A DNA stretch of 64,000 nt from Cellulomonas sp. PhB150 (GTDB lineage: Bacteria; Actinomycetota; Actinomycetes; Actinomycetales; Cellulomonadaceae): contig NZ_RKHX01000004.1 in the NCBI RefSeq assembly GCF_003755175.1, positions 124,001 through 188,000 of the forward strand, written 5' to 3'. Both the position numbers and the translations under genes were made by a program. Positions 18,895 through 28,400 of the stretch are shown one piece after another. The notes under the pieces were generated by a model. The model was not told the origin of the DNA, did no database searches, and saw only the letters and a list, made by a program, of their open reading frames with translations. Position 1 is the stretch's first letter. Each line of letters opens with the position of its first letter.

Positions 18895-20211
18895 TCAGCC
18901 GACCGTGGCGCGAGCCGCGGCCCACTTCTTGTCGAGGCCCTCGAAGATCGACTCCTTGGTGTCCTTCGAGGCACCGCGGCCCGCGTCGACGAGCTGGCGG
19001 TAGTAGTCGGGCTGGCCCAGGCCGATCTCGGCCTGGTTGTCGATGGCCGAGATCTTGGCCTCGGGGGTCATCTCCAGGTACTGCACGCCGGTCGCCTCGA
19101 AGTCCTTGAGGTTGGCGGGTGCCGGGTTGGCCGTGACCGTGGGCAGCGCGCCGGCCAGGTCGTAGAAGCCCGAGTCGTTGATGAACCAGTCGAACCAGGC
19201 ACGCGCGGCGGCCTTGTGGTCGGAGTTCACGTTGATCGCGAGCTTGTAGTCGCCACCGACGGGCGAGACGGGCTTGCCGTCGACGAGGAAGGGCGGCGGC
19301 ATGAAGCCGATCGACGCCGGGTCGGAGCCCGCCTTCGTCGCCGCGTCCTGCATCTGCGGCACGGCCCAGGAGCCGAGCGCCATCGCGCCGATCTTGCCGG
19401 TCGCGATGAGGTTCTTGGAGTTCTCCCAGTTGGTCGTCGTGGGGTCGTCCTCGATGAGGCCGGCCTTGGCGACGTCGAACAGCAGGGAGTCGACGGTCGC
19501 CTTCTCCTTGCCGTCGGCCCACGGCGCGTCGTCCGCGGCCATCTTGACCAGGGCGTCCTTGTCGCCCGAGACCGCGCCCATCCAGCTCTGCGGCCAGGTC
19601 AGCGGCCAGCCGTCCTTGTAGTTCGTGTAGAACGGCACCGCGTCGGTCTTGTCCTTGATCGCCTGCATGTCGGCGATGAACTCCTGCGGCGTGGTCGGCA
19701 GCGCGGTGATGCCCGCGGCCTTGAACACGTCCTTGTTGTAGACGACGCCGTTCGCGTTGCCGAAGGTCGCCAGGCCGTAGGCGGTGCCGTCGACCGCGGC
19801 CTCGTTGACGAAGCTGTAGGTCTTGGCGAGCTCGTCGGTCTTGCCGATCGGCTCGAAGAAGTCGGGGTAGTCCGCGACCGAGACGCTGTTGGGGATCAGG
19901 AGCACGTCGCCGTAGTCCTTGGTGTTCATCCGCGTCTTGACCTCGCCCTCGTAGTCCGTGAGGGCCTCGAACTTGACCGTCACGTCGGGGTACTTGGCCT
20001 CGAAGGTCTTCTTGTAGTCCTGGAACGTGGTGTCGACGAGGTCGGTCCGGTTCGTCAGCACCAGGATGTCGCCCGACGGCGCGCCGGCGCTGGCGCTCCC
20101 ACCGTCCGAGCTCGTGTCGTCGTCGCCGCCGCTGGAGCAGGCGGCGGTCAGGGTGAGCGTGACGACCGCGGCGGCAGCCACGGCGATCCGCATGTGTCGC
20201 GTGTGGAACAT
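18895..20211 (-). CDS. Extracellular sugar-binding lipoprotein of ABC importer
   Basis: The 438-residue product has a lipoprotein signal with lipobox LTAAC (Cys25) and an SBP_bac_1 family body: DVTVKFEALTDYEGEVKTRMN, GVVYNKDVFKAAGI, PQEFIADMQAIKDK and AARAWFDWFIND. It would bind manno-oligosaccharides outside the cell and hand them to the MalFG-like permeases. The gene starts at ATG 20211 with GAGAGGA eight bases upstream; a second ATG at 20193 is possible but lacks a site. It is the first gene of the operon, which has a promoter and an internal ROK-type operator about 100 bases upstream. Confidence 0.92.
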   Translation of the reverse strand: MFHTRHMRIAVAAAAVVTLTLTAACSSGGDDDTSSDGGSASAGAPSGDILVLTNRTDLVDTTFQDYKKTFEAKYPDVTVKFEALTDYEGEVKTRMNTKDYGDVLLIPNSVSVADYPDFFEPIGKTDELAKTYSFVNEAAVDGTAYGLATFGNANGVVYNKDVFKAAGITALPTTPQEFIADMQAIKDKTDAVPFYTNYKDGWPLTWPQSWMGAVSGDKDALVKMAADDAPWADGKEKATVDSLLFDVAKAGLIEDDPTTTNWENSKNLIATGKIGAMALGSWAVPQMQDAATKAGSDPASIGFMPPPFLVDGKPVSPVGGDYKLAINVNSDHKAAARAWFDWFINDSGFYDLAGALPTVTANPAPANLKDFEATGVQYLEMTPEAKISAIDNQAEIGLGQPDYYRQLVDAGRGASKDTKESIFEGLDKKWAAARATVG

Positions 20212-20307
20212 CGATGATCCTCTCGACGGGTCGGCACCTCGACGTGCCGACGCAGGAAGGGCGTCTTCGCCGTGGGCCGCGGGACCGACCCAACCTCCTG
20301 GTGGACA

Positions 20308-20336
20308 TTCTTAGATCGGCGACTAAAGTAAGTCAA
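20308..20336 (-). promoter_or_regulatory. Promoter of the sugar ABC importer/beta-mannosidase operon
   Basis: On the minus strand TTGACT (20336-20331) and TAAGAA (20313-20308) are separated by 17 bases, close to the housekeeping sigma consensus. It reads towards the binding-protein gene. Confidence 0.65.
20311..20326. promoter_or_regulatory. ROK-type operator in the promoter spacer
   Basis: TTAGATCGGCGACTAA is a dyad (TTAG-TCG against CGA-CTAA) resembling TTAGT...ACTAA operators of XylR/ROK regulators. It fills the spacer of the importer promoter and lies between the importer operon and the divergent ROK gene, so a bound ROK dimer would block RNA polymerase. Confidence 0.6.
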
Positions 20337-20442
20337 CCAGTGAGTCGGGTCACAGTCCCGACGATGCACAACCGTTACCGTGAGCGCCATCGCGTCGCTC
20401 CGGTCGGAGGACCGACGACGACGTCGAGGAACGAGGGAACTG

Positions 20443-21708
20443 ATGAGCACCAGCTCCGGCGGCGTGGCGCACGTGACCACGCGCGCCGCCCTCCTCGACG
20501 TCATCCGTGGCGCCGGCCAGATCAGCCGCGTCGAGCTGACCCGCGCGACGGGGCTGACCGGCGCGACGGTCTCCACGGTCGTGCGTCGCCTCATCGACGA
20601 CGGGCTCGTCGTCGAGTCGGGCCGCGCCGAGTCGACCGGCGGCAAGCCCGCCGTGCTGCTCGCGCTCGACCCCGACGCGCGGTACGCCGTGGGCATCCAC
20701 CTGGACCACGCGGGGATCACCTACGTGCTGGCCAACCTCGGCGGGGCGATCGTCGGCCGCTGGAGACGCCCCGGCGCGGGGACGGACGAGCCGACCGCGG
20801 TCGTCGAACGCATCGCGGCCGAGCTCACGACCTTCGTCGCCCAGGTCGGCGTCGACCCGGACCGGATCGTCGGGCTGGGCGTCGTCTCCCCCGGACCGCT
20901 GACGGGGGCCGCGGGCATGGCGCTCACCCCGCCCGTGATGCACGCGTGGACCGACTACCCGCTCGCCGACGCGCTCCAGCGCGCGACCGGGCTGCCCGTG
21001 ATGCTCGAGAACGACGCGACCGCCGCGGCCGTCGGCGAGTACTGGGCCGGCAGCAGCGAGGCCTCGACGTGCTTCGCGGCGCTCTACATGGGCACCGGGA
21101 TCGGCGCGGGCGTGATGGTGCACGGCGACCTGTACCGGGGCGCGAGCAGCAACACCGGCGAGATCGGCCACATCTGCGTGGACATCGACGGGCCGGAGTG
21201 CTGGTGCGGCAGCCAGGGCTGCGTCGAGGCGCTCGCCGGTCCCGCCGCGGTGGTCGCCGCCGCGCGCACCGCGGGGGTCGCCCTGCCGGACATCGGGATC
21301 GCCGAGGACTTCGCTGCCGTGTCGCGCGCCGCGATGGTGGGCCAGGAGCCGGCCGCCGGCATCATCGAGCGCTCGGCCCGGTACGTCGCGCTCGCGGCGC
21401 AGGCGCTCGCCAACATCATGGACCTCGACCGGATCGTCCTGACGGGGCCGTCGTTCGCCCACGCCGGGTCGCTCTACGTCCCCGCGATCCAGACCCAGCT
21501 CGACCGCTCCTTCTTCGCGCGGACCAGCCACGCGATCGAGGTCGTCATCTCCACCCACGCGGCCGAGGCGGCCGCGGTCGGTGGCGCAGCACTGGTGCTG
21601 CAGAGCGAGCTCGCACCTCGCGCCTCGTCGGCCCGCGCCCTGAGCGCCGCGGTCCGGACCCTGCCCGCCCCCCACGCCCTGCGGCAGCCCGACGCCGCTC
21701 GCGCCTGA
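20443..21708 (+). CDS. ROK-family transcriptional regulator
   Basis: The 421-residue protein has an N-terminal winged helix (RAALLDVIRGAGQISRVELTRATGLTGATVSTVVRRLIDDGLV). It is joined to a ROK sugar-kinase-like domain with GLGVVSPGPLTG, ENDATAAAVGEYWAG, GTGIGAGVMVHG and the zinc-binding CWCGSQGCVEAL. Such proteins repress sugar-uptake genes until a mono- or oligosaccharide binds. It is divergent from the importer/beta-mannosidase operon, which has a ROK-type operator in its promoter, so that operon is the obvious target. ATG 20443 is chosen because GAGGGA stands six bases upstream; the GTG at 20380 would add an arginine-rich tail. GH28 follows 40 bases downstream. Confidence 0.9.
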   Translation: MSTSSGGVAHVTTRAALLDVIRGAGQISRVELTRATGLTGATVSTVVRRLIDDGLVVESGRAESTGGKPAVLLALDPDARYAVGIHLDHAGITYVLANLGGAIVGRWRRPGAGTDEPTAVVERIAAELTTFVAQVGVDPDRIVGLGVVSPGPLTGAAGMALTPPVMHAWTDYPLADALQRATGLPVMLENDATAAAVGEYWAGSSEASTCFAALYMGTGIGAGVMVHGDLYRGASSNTGEIGHICVDIDGPECWCGSQGCVEALAGPAAVVAAARTAGVALPDIGIAEDFAAVSRAAMVGQEPAAGIIERSARYVALAAQALANIMDLDRIVLTGPSFAHAGSLYVPAIQTQLDRSFFARTSHAIEVVISTHAAEAAAVGGAALVLQSELAPRASSARALSAAVRTLPAPHALRQPDAARA

Positions 21709-21748
21709 CCTTCCCGCACCTTTCCCACCGCAGTGAGAGGACCTCGTC

Positions 21749-23161
21749 ATGCCCACTTTCGACATCCGTGACCACGGCGCGACCGGCGACGGCACCACCA
21801 ACGACGCCGCCGCGATCCAGTCCGCGATCGATGCTGCCCATGCCGGCGGCGGCGGAACCGTGCTCGTCCCGGCCGGCGCGACGTTCCTGACTGGCTCGAT
21901 CGAGCTGCGCTCGAACGTCGAGCTGCACGTCGAGCGCGGCGCCGTGCTGGCCGGCTCCGGCGACCCGGCCGCGTACACGGCACGCCTGTCGGTCGGCGCC
22001 CTGTCCGCCGGCGTCGTGAACTCCGAGAACGACTCCGCGCTCGCCCTGATCACGGCCAACGGTGCGACGAACGTCGCCATCACCGGCGCAGGACGCATCG
22101 ACGGCGCGGGCCGGGCGTTCATCGCGGAGGACCTCGGCACCATCTACCGCTGCCCCAACCAGCGCCCGTTCACGGTGTTCCTCATCGGCTGCACGCGGGT
22201 CACCATCCGCGACGTGCTGTTCACGGACGCCGCGCTGTGGTGCGTGCGCCTGTCCGGCTGCGAGGACGTGGTCGTCCACGCCATCACCATCGACAGCGAC
22301 CTGAAGTACCCCAACGCCGACGGCATCGACCTGGACCGCTGCCGCCGCGTGCGGATCAGCGACTGCGAGATCTCCTGCGGCGACGACGCCATCTCGCTCA
22401 AGACCTGCGAGGAGTTCCCCGACCTGGGTCCCACCGAGGACATCACCATCACCAACTGCACCCTGCAGTCCACCTCGAGCGCGGTCGTCGTCGGGGTCGA
22501 CGCGATCGCGGACATCCGCAACGTGGTCGTGTCGAACTGCGTGATCCGGTCCTCGCACCGCGGCCTGGCGGTCAACCTGGGCCAGGAGGGGAGCTTCGAG
22601 AACATCCTGTTCTCCGACTGCATCGTCGAGACCCGCCACTTCGACCGCGGCTGGTGGGGCCACGGCGAGCCGATCTACGTCAACGTCGGCGCGTGGCACG
22701 ACTCGGTCGGACGGCTGCGCAACGTGCGGTTCCGCAACATCCTGTGCCGCTCCGAGAACGGCGCGTACATCGGCGCCGACGCCCCCGGGCTCATCTCCGG
22801 GGTGGTCCTGGAGGGCGTGCGCATCGAGCTCGACCGCTGGTCGCGCTGGCCCGCCGGCGAGTACGACCGCCGCCCCACGTCGAACGGCCCCGAGGTCTAC
22901 GCGCACCCGACGTCCGGGATCCACATCGACACCGCGACCGACGTGACGCTGCGCAGCTGCGAGGTCGTGTGGGCCGGGACGGACCCGCTGTTCGCGCACG
23001 CGGTGGAGGCGGTCGACGTGGAGGGCCTCGTGATCGAGGACCTGCGCGGCACCGCGGCCCGCCCCGACCTGGAGCCGGTCCTGATCCGCACCCGCGCCGC
23101 CGACGAGGAGCGCTACCCGGTCGCGGTGCCCATGCCGGTCATGCGCGCCGCGGGCGACTGA
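21749..23161 (+). CDS. Glycoside hydrolase family 28 (polygalacturonase-like), cytoplasmic
   Basis: The 470-residue protein is a right-handed beta-helix enzyme. It starts with DHGATGDGTTNDAAAIQSAID, the usual GH28 entry, and has PNADGIDL (the catalytic NxD motif), CGDDAISL (catalytic DD) and SSHRGLAV in place of the common GHG motif. The family hydrolyses alpha-1,4-galacturonosyl or rhamnosyl bonds, but the changed GHG motif and the mannan-rich setting make the substrate uncertain. No signal peptide is present, so it would act on imported oligosaccharides. GAGAGGAC precedes ATG 21749, and the 40-base spacing from the ROK gene suggests co-transcription. Confidence 0.85.
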   Translation: MPTFDIRDHGATGDGTTNDAAAIQSAIDAAHAGGGGTVLVPAGATFLTGSIELRSNVELHVERGAVLAGSGDPAAYTARLSVGALSAGVVNSENDSALALITANGATNVAITGAGRIDGAGRAFIAEDLGTIYRCPNQRPFTVFLIGCTRVTIRDVLFTDAALWCVRLSGCEDVVVHAITIDSDLKYPNADGIDLDRCRRVRISDCEISCGDDAISLKTCEEFPDLGPTEDITITNCTLQSTSSAVVVGVDAIADIRNVVVSNCVIRSSHRGLAVNLGQEGSFENILFSDCIVETRHFDRGWWGHGEPIYVNVGAWHDSVGRLRNVRFRNILCRSENGAYIGADAPGLISGVVLEGVRIELDRWSRWPAGEYDRRPTSNGPEVYAHPTSGIHIDTATDVTLRSCEVVWAGTDPLFAHAVEAVDVEGLVIEDLRGTAARPDLEPVLIRTRAADEERYPVAVPMPVMRAAGD

Positions 23162-23202
23162 GCCGTCTTCGCCCTCCCGCCGCGTAGTCTCGCGCCCCCT
23201 AT

Positions 23203-23276
23203 CGCCGAGAACGACCCCCCGGCGTGAGAACGACCCTCCGGGAGGGTCGTTCTCACGCGCGAGGGTCGGTCTCGGC
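23203..23276. repeat. Nested inverted repeat, copy C (best conserved)
   Basis: An inner perfect 16-bp inverted repeat (GTGAGAACGACCCTCC at 23224-23239, complement ending at 23256) is framed by outer arms GCCGAGAACGACC (23204-23216) and GGTCGGTCTCGGC (23263-23275). It lies 24 bases beyond the stop of the minus-strand LacI gene and between two convergent genes. Confidence 0.85.
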
Positions 23277-23299
23277 GGGCGGGTGAGGGGCCAGACGGG

Positions 23300-24340
23300 T
23301 CAGGCCGGGGCTCGCGCCGTGGTGCCGCGGGGGACGAGGGCGGGGGTCGAGTCCTGGAAGCTGCCGCCCTCGGCACCGAGCATCCGGTCGAAGAGCCGGC
23401 GGGCGACGTGCGCCCCGTAGGCGACGACGTCGTGGTTGAGCGCGGACAACCGCGGGTAGGCGGCGACGCACAGGGGGGAGTCGTCCCACGCGATGATCGA
23501 GAGCTCGTCCGGCACCCGGATGCCCAGCTCGGCGGCCACCCCCAGGCCCGCGAGCGCCATCACGTCGTTGTCGTAGACGATCGCGGTGGGCCGCGGCCCG
23601 TTGGTGAGCAGGCGGCGGGTCACCAGCGAGCCCGACTCGGGCATGTAGTCGGTGCGCACCGTCGTCCCGTCGATGCCGAGGGTCGCGGCCTCGTCGCGGA
23701 ACGCCAGGTCACGGATGTGCGTGTGGCCGAACGCCTCCACGCCGGCCACGCGCGCGATGCGCCGGTGGCCGATCGCGTGCAGGTAGCGCAGCGACTCGCG
23801 CGTCGCGGCGTCGTCGTCCGTCCACACGCTCGGCAGGCCCCCGGCCAGCGAGGTGTCGCCGACGACGACGGCCGGGAGCGCGTCCGCCTCGGAAAGCATC
23901 GCGATCCGCGGGTCGTCGATGCGCGGGTCGACCATGACGATGCCGTCGACCCGGCGCGTGGCGCGCCACTTCTTGTACGTCGCGAGCTCGGTCTCCATGT
24001 CCGGGACCACCTGGAGCAGCAGGGCGTTGTCCCGCATCGACAGCTCGCTCTCGATGCCCGCGATGAACTGCATGTAGAACGACTCGATGCCCAGCGTCCG
24101 CGACTCCCGGGCCAGGACCAGCCCGATCGTGTCCGTCCGGGCCCCCATGAGGGACCGCGCGGCACTGCTCGGCGCCCAGCCCAGCTCGTCGGCCACCCGC
24201 AGCACGCGCTCGCGGGTCTGCGCGGACACGCCCTTGCGGCCGTTGAGGGCGAACGACACCGCGCTGATGGAGACGCCCGAGCGCTCGGCGATGTCGCTGA
24301 TGGTCACTCGTGACCGGGCCGGCCTCGCGCTGTCCGCCAC
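23300..24340 (-). CDS. LacI-family transcriptional repressor
   Basis: The 346-residue protein has a complete LacI plan. The helix-turn-helix is VTISDIAERSGVSISAVSFALNG, the hinge WAPSSAARSL, and a periplasmic-binding-protein-like sensor carries IVYDNDVMALAGLGVAAELGI and IIAWDDS. It probably controls the secreted mannanase operon upstream on the same strand, whose promoter overlaps a LacI-type AAGCGCTT palindrome. GTG 24340 is preferred because TAGGCT stands seven bases before it (leaderless start); GTG 24307 would begin directly at the HTH. A paralogue lacking the HTH lies at 10635-11501. Confidence 0.9.
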   Translation of the reverse strand: MADSARPARSRVTISDIAERSGVSISAVSFALNGRKGVSAQTRERVLRVADELGWAPSSAARSLMGARTDTIGLVLARESRTLGIESFYMQFIAGIESELSMRDNALLLQVVPDMETELATYKKWRATRRVDGIVMVDPRIDDPRIAMLSEADALPAVVVGDTSLAGGLPSVWTDDDAATRESLRYLHAIGHRRIARVAGVEAFGHTHIRDLAFRDEAATLGIDGTTVRTDYMPESGSLVTRRLLTNGPRPTAIVYDNDVMALAGLGVAAELGIRVPDELSIIAWDDSPLCVAAYPRLSALNHDVVAYGAHVARRLFDRMLGAEGGSFQDSTPALVPRGTTARAPA

Positions 24341-24365
24341 AACGGGCAGCCTACTGCGGCGCCAC

Positions 24366-24400
24366 GAGCGGGCCGCGTCCTGAGCGGACGCGGCCCGCTC
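24366..24400 (-). terminator. Terminator of the secreted mannanase operon
   Basis: A perfect 15-bp stem (24366-24380 with 24386-24400) with loop TGAGC begins five bases after the stop of the esterase gene and 26 bases before the LacI start. Confidence 0.85.
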
Positions 24401-24405
24401 GGCCC

Positions 24406-25401
24406 TCACCGCCGCGGGTGGTCGGCGAAGAACGCCCACATCAGGCGGCTCGCGTCGATCTCCTGGGTCACCGTGCCGTTGCTGCTCTGGTCGACGGACG
24501 TGCCGGGCCACGTGTGCCCGCCGCCGGCGACCCGGTAGAGCTCGACGTCGGCCCGCCCCTCGCACCGCGAGTACGCGTAGCGGGTGACGTGCGCGCTGAC
24601 CTGCTGGGTCACCGGCCCCACCCGGCAGCCGTCCAGGCGCGCCCAGGTCTGGACCGCGACGGGCACGGTGTACCCCCAGCGCAGGTCCGTGCTGCCGAGG
24701 TACGGGTTGGTGTAGTCCGCGTCCCCGTGGAACTCCAGGACGGGGACGGGCCGGGACGGGGTGCAGTCGGCCACGTCGGGGACGGACGTGTCCTGCGGGG
24801 ACGGCCTGCCGGCGCGGAGCCCCGCGACGGTGGCCACGGCGGCCAGCCGGTCGGCGAGGCGGCAGGCCAGCGCCGAGGCCATCCGCCCGCCGCCGGAGTA
24901 GCCGGTGGCGTACACCCGGCGGGCGTCCGCGCACACGGCGGCCCCGACGCGCGCGATGACGGCGCGCAGGAACGCCACGTCGTCGCGGGCGTCCGCGGGC
25001 GGGAGCTGGCCCGCGGTGGTCGGGACGCCGGGCACGTTCCACGCCCAGCCGCCGTTGAGCGCGATGGCCGCAGTGGGTTCGACGACGACGAAGCCGTTCT
25101 CGTCGGCCACCGCGTCGAGCCCGCTGATCGCCGCCTGCGCCGCGCCGTCCGCGCCGGACCCGTGCAGGTCGAGCACGACCGGCACGCGGCGTGGCCGGTC
25201 CGCCGGCACGTGGACCCGCACGTCGTACGCCCGCCCCTGGAACCGGACGGGCACGGCGTGCGTGCCCGCGGCCAGCTGTGCGTGACAGCTCGCGGAAGCG
25301 AGCTGCCGTGGCGGCGCAGCCCCCGCGCTCGCCGCGCCCGCGACGCCTACCACCGCGAGCGCCGCGGCCACCCCCAGTGCGACTGATCGCATCCGCCTCA
25401 T
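24406..25401 (-). CDS. Secreted CE1-like esterase (PHB depolymerase/feruloyl or acetyl esterase family)
   Basis: The 331-residue protein has a secretory signal (about residues 1-29) and an alpha/beta-hydrolase fold of the LpqC/PHB-depolymerase type. The oxyanion region is VLDLHGSG, the nucleophile Ser169 lies in TGYSGGGRM, the acid is Asp227 or 229 in HGDADYTNPY and the histidine is His296 in GGGHTWPG. In this operon it most likely removes acetyl groups from acetylated mannan, although feruloyl or polyester substrates cannot be excluded. ATG 25401 overlaps the stop of the large mannanase gene (ATGA) and has GGAGG six bases upstream. It ends at a strong hairpin. Confidence 0.85.
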   Translation of the reverse strand: MRRMRSVALGVAAALAVVGVAGAASAGAAPPRQLASASCHAQLAAGTHAVPVRFQGRAYDVRVHVPADRPRRVPVVLDLHGSGADGAAQAAISGLDAVADENGFVVVEPTAAIALNGGWAWNVPGVPTTAGQLPPADARDDVAFLRAVIARVGAAVCADARRVYATGYSGGGRMASALACRLADRLAAVATVAGLRAGRPSPQDTSVPDVADCTPSRPVPVLEFHGDADYTNPYLGSTDLRWGYTVPVAVQTWARLDGCRVGPVTQQVSAHVTRYAYSRCEGRADVELYRVAGGGHTWPGTSVDQSSNGTVTQEIDASRLMWAFFADHPRR

Positions 25402-28400
25402 CGCTTGCCTCCGATCACGTAGAGCAGTGCCTGACCTGTCGACGGCGCGTAGGTCGCGTCGCCGGTGTAGCGCACGACGAAGCGGTGGGTGCCCGCCGAC
25501 GTCGGCGCGGTGAGCCGGATCGTCGCCCGGCCGTGCGTGAGGTCCGCCGAGCCGACGACCGTGCCGGCGGCGTCGGTGACGGTGACCGCGCCCGATGCCG
25601 GACCGCGGGTGCCGAGAACCTGCACCAGTACCTGCGCCGGAGCGCCGGCCCGCACGATCGGCGGCAGGCCGAGCGCGAGGACCACCGCCCGGGCCGAGCC
25701 GTGGGTCGCGAGGCTCGCGACCGCCGAGGCGTTGCCCGCGACGTCGACCGCCCGGTACTGCAGCGACGCGACGTCGGTCGGGACGCGGACGGAGCCCTCG
25801 GCGGTCAGCCAGTCGCCGCCGGCGAAGCGGTACTGGACCTTGGCGACCCCGGACGAGGCGTCCGTCGCCGCGAAGGTCACCACGCGACCCTTCAGCGAGG
25901 CCGCGACCGCGGGTGCGACCGAGTCGATCCGCACCGTGCGGTCGACGACATCCGAGGTGTTGCCGGCCTCGTCGGTGGCCCGGGCACGGACCACCGTGGA
26001 GCCCTGCGCGGTCACCCGCACCTCGGTGGCTGCCTTCCACGCACCGTCGCCCACCTGCAGCTCGACCGCCGGGTGCGCGTCGACGGCATCCTTCGCGGAC
26101 GCCACGACGTCGACGGCCCCGGTGAACCAGCCCGACCCGGGCTGGTCGGGAGTCGTCGTCAGCGTGAGGGACGGAGCCGCGGTGTCCGTGCGGACGGCAC
26201 GGACGTCGTCGACGAGGAGCGTCCCGGTCCCCGCGCCGCCCAGGTAGAACGACAGCTGGGTGACGCGGGTGAGGTCCAGGGGACCGCTGTCCCCGGCCCA
26301 CGCCGGAGGTGCGAAGTCGGCGAACGGCACCGTGACGACGCCGGGGGCATGCGGCCCGGTCTGGGGCAGGGTCGCCTCCCAGTAGGAGCCGCCCGCGACG
26401 AGCTGGACCGAGATCTTCTGGTCCGCCTCGAGAGCAGTGCGGTCCAGCCACATCGACAGGCCGTCGTAGCCCCACCAGTCCTGCGGCTCCGCGAACGTGC
26501 GGGTCACACCGGCGTACCCGGGGCTGCCCAGGTCGAACGCGAGGCTCATCGCCTGCCCGCTCGCACCGGAGGCCACGAGCGTCGGCGCGATGGTGCCGCC
26601 TCCCGTGTTGCGCACGTACGCCTTGGACACGTCCGCGTCGGTCGCGTACGACTCGTAGTCGTCGACGACCTTCGGGGCCGTCGGGCGGGTCGCCGTGGCG
26701 AAGGCGGCCGTGTCCGACGAGGTCTGGCCGGCACCGTTGAGCGCGGTGACGTGCCAGTAGTACGTGGTCGACTCGTCGAGCGCGACCTCGGGGACCCACG
26801 AGGTGCTCGCCGTGCTGGTGCTGGCGACCGGGTCGGACAGGTCGGCGTGCGCGGAGAGCACGACGCGGTAGAGCGCGGCCCGCGAGGCGGTCCAGGTGAA
26901 CGTCGGCACCCCGCGCACGCCGTCGGTGCCGTCGGCCGGCGTCGTCGTGGTGACGCCGCTCGGCGCACCGCCGCCCGAGCCGGTGGCCAGGAAGCGGATC
27001 TCGCCGAGCTGCTGCGCCCACTCGGGTGTGCTGCCCTGCGGCCACTCGACCCGCACGTGCCGGACGCCGGTGAGGGCCCGGGCGGTGACGACGTCCTTGC
27101 GCCACGCACCGCCGACCACGCCCGGCGTCGTCGCGACGTCAGGGGTGAGCGGGCGCCACGTCGTGCCGTCCTCGGAGACCGAGAAGGCCAGGGTCTCCGC
27201 GCTCTGGTCGGGCCAGTAGTACGCGGAGGCCTCGAAGCCGGTCACGCCATCGGGGGCGACGTCGTCGCCGATGGTCCACTCGAGGCTCGCCGAACCGGGG
27301 GCGGTGCGCTTGGCCCGGCCCGTGTCGCCGCCGAACAAGGGTCCGTCGCCGGTGTCGATCGCGACTGCGTTCGCGGCGCTGGTGCGGTCCAGGTCGTCGA
27401 GCGGGTCGACGAGGACGGCCTCCTGCGGCGCCGAGCGCAGCTCGACCCGGGTCAGGCCGTCGGTGGAGCCTGCGGGCCACGTGACGCGCAGCTGCTCCGC
27501 GCCCGTCCCGGACGCGGTCACGGTCCATCGGCCGTCACCCGCCGGGGAGACGTCGGCCGCGAGGTCGGTCCAGCTCGAGCCGGACCCGGCCGCGAGCGCG
27601 AGCCGGGGACGCTCGGCGGAGAGCACCGTCAGGCGCGCCTCGGCCAGCCCGGGAGCGGACCACGTCACCGAGCCGCCGTCGTCGCCGGTCGGGGCGACGA
27701 CCGTCTCCTCCCCCGCCGGGCTGACGTCCACGCCGGAGTGCGCGACGGCCGGGGTCAGCGAGCCGAGCGCGTCCACGCCCACCTGCTCGCCGGCACCCAC
27801 GCGCAGGGGCGCCGAGGCCGGGCCGCGGCTGCCGTCGGCGCGGATCGGCACGACGCGGTAGGTCGCCGCGCCACGGGTCTCGGTGTCGAGCCACGGGGCG
27901 TCGCCGACGGGCTCGTCGGTCAGGGTGGTCCAGCCGTCGACAGCCTCGACCTGCACGTCGTACCCGACCGCGCCGGTCGCGCCGCGCCAGGCCAGCCGGT
28001 GCAGGCCGTAGTCGTCGGTCACCGAGGTGATCAGCGGGGGCCGGGTCACGGAGTCGTCGCCCGGCGAACCCAGCGCCGCGGCGTACGCGCGCTGGGCGGC
28101 GACGTCTTCCTTCATGCCCGGGTCGTCGCCGGGGTAGTGGATCTGGAACCCGTCGAGGTGCTGGACGAACCCGCTGGTGTCGTCGTGCGGGAACAGCGAC
28201 CACGAGAGCATGCCGGTGACGTCGGGGTTGTCGACCAGGCCGGGCAGCACGGCCGACGCGGAGTTCGAGTCGTACTCCCCCGCGATGTACGCCTTGCCCG
28301 CGTCGGTCACGGTCTTCGCGTCGGCGCTGACCTTGGCGACCGTCGGCGGGTAGTAGTGGACGTCGACGATGTCCACGTCGGCCGCCAGCGTGTCCGGGTC

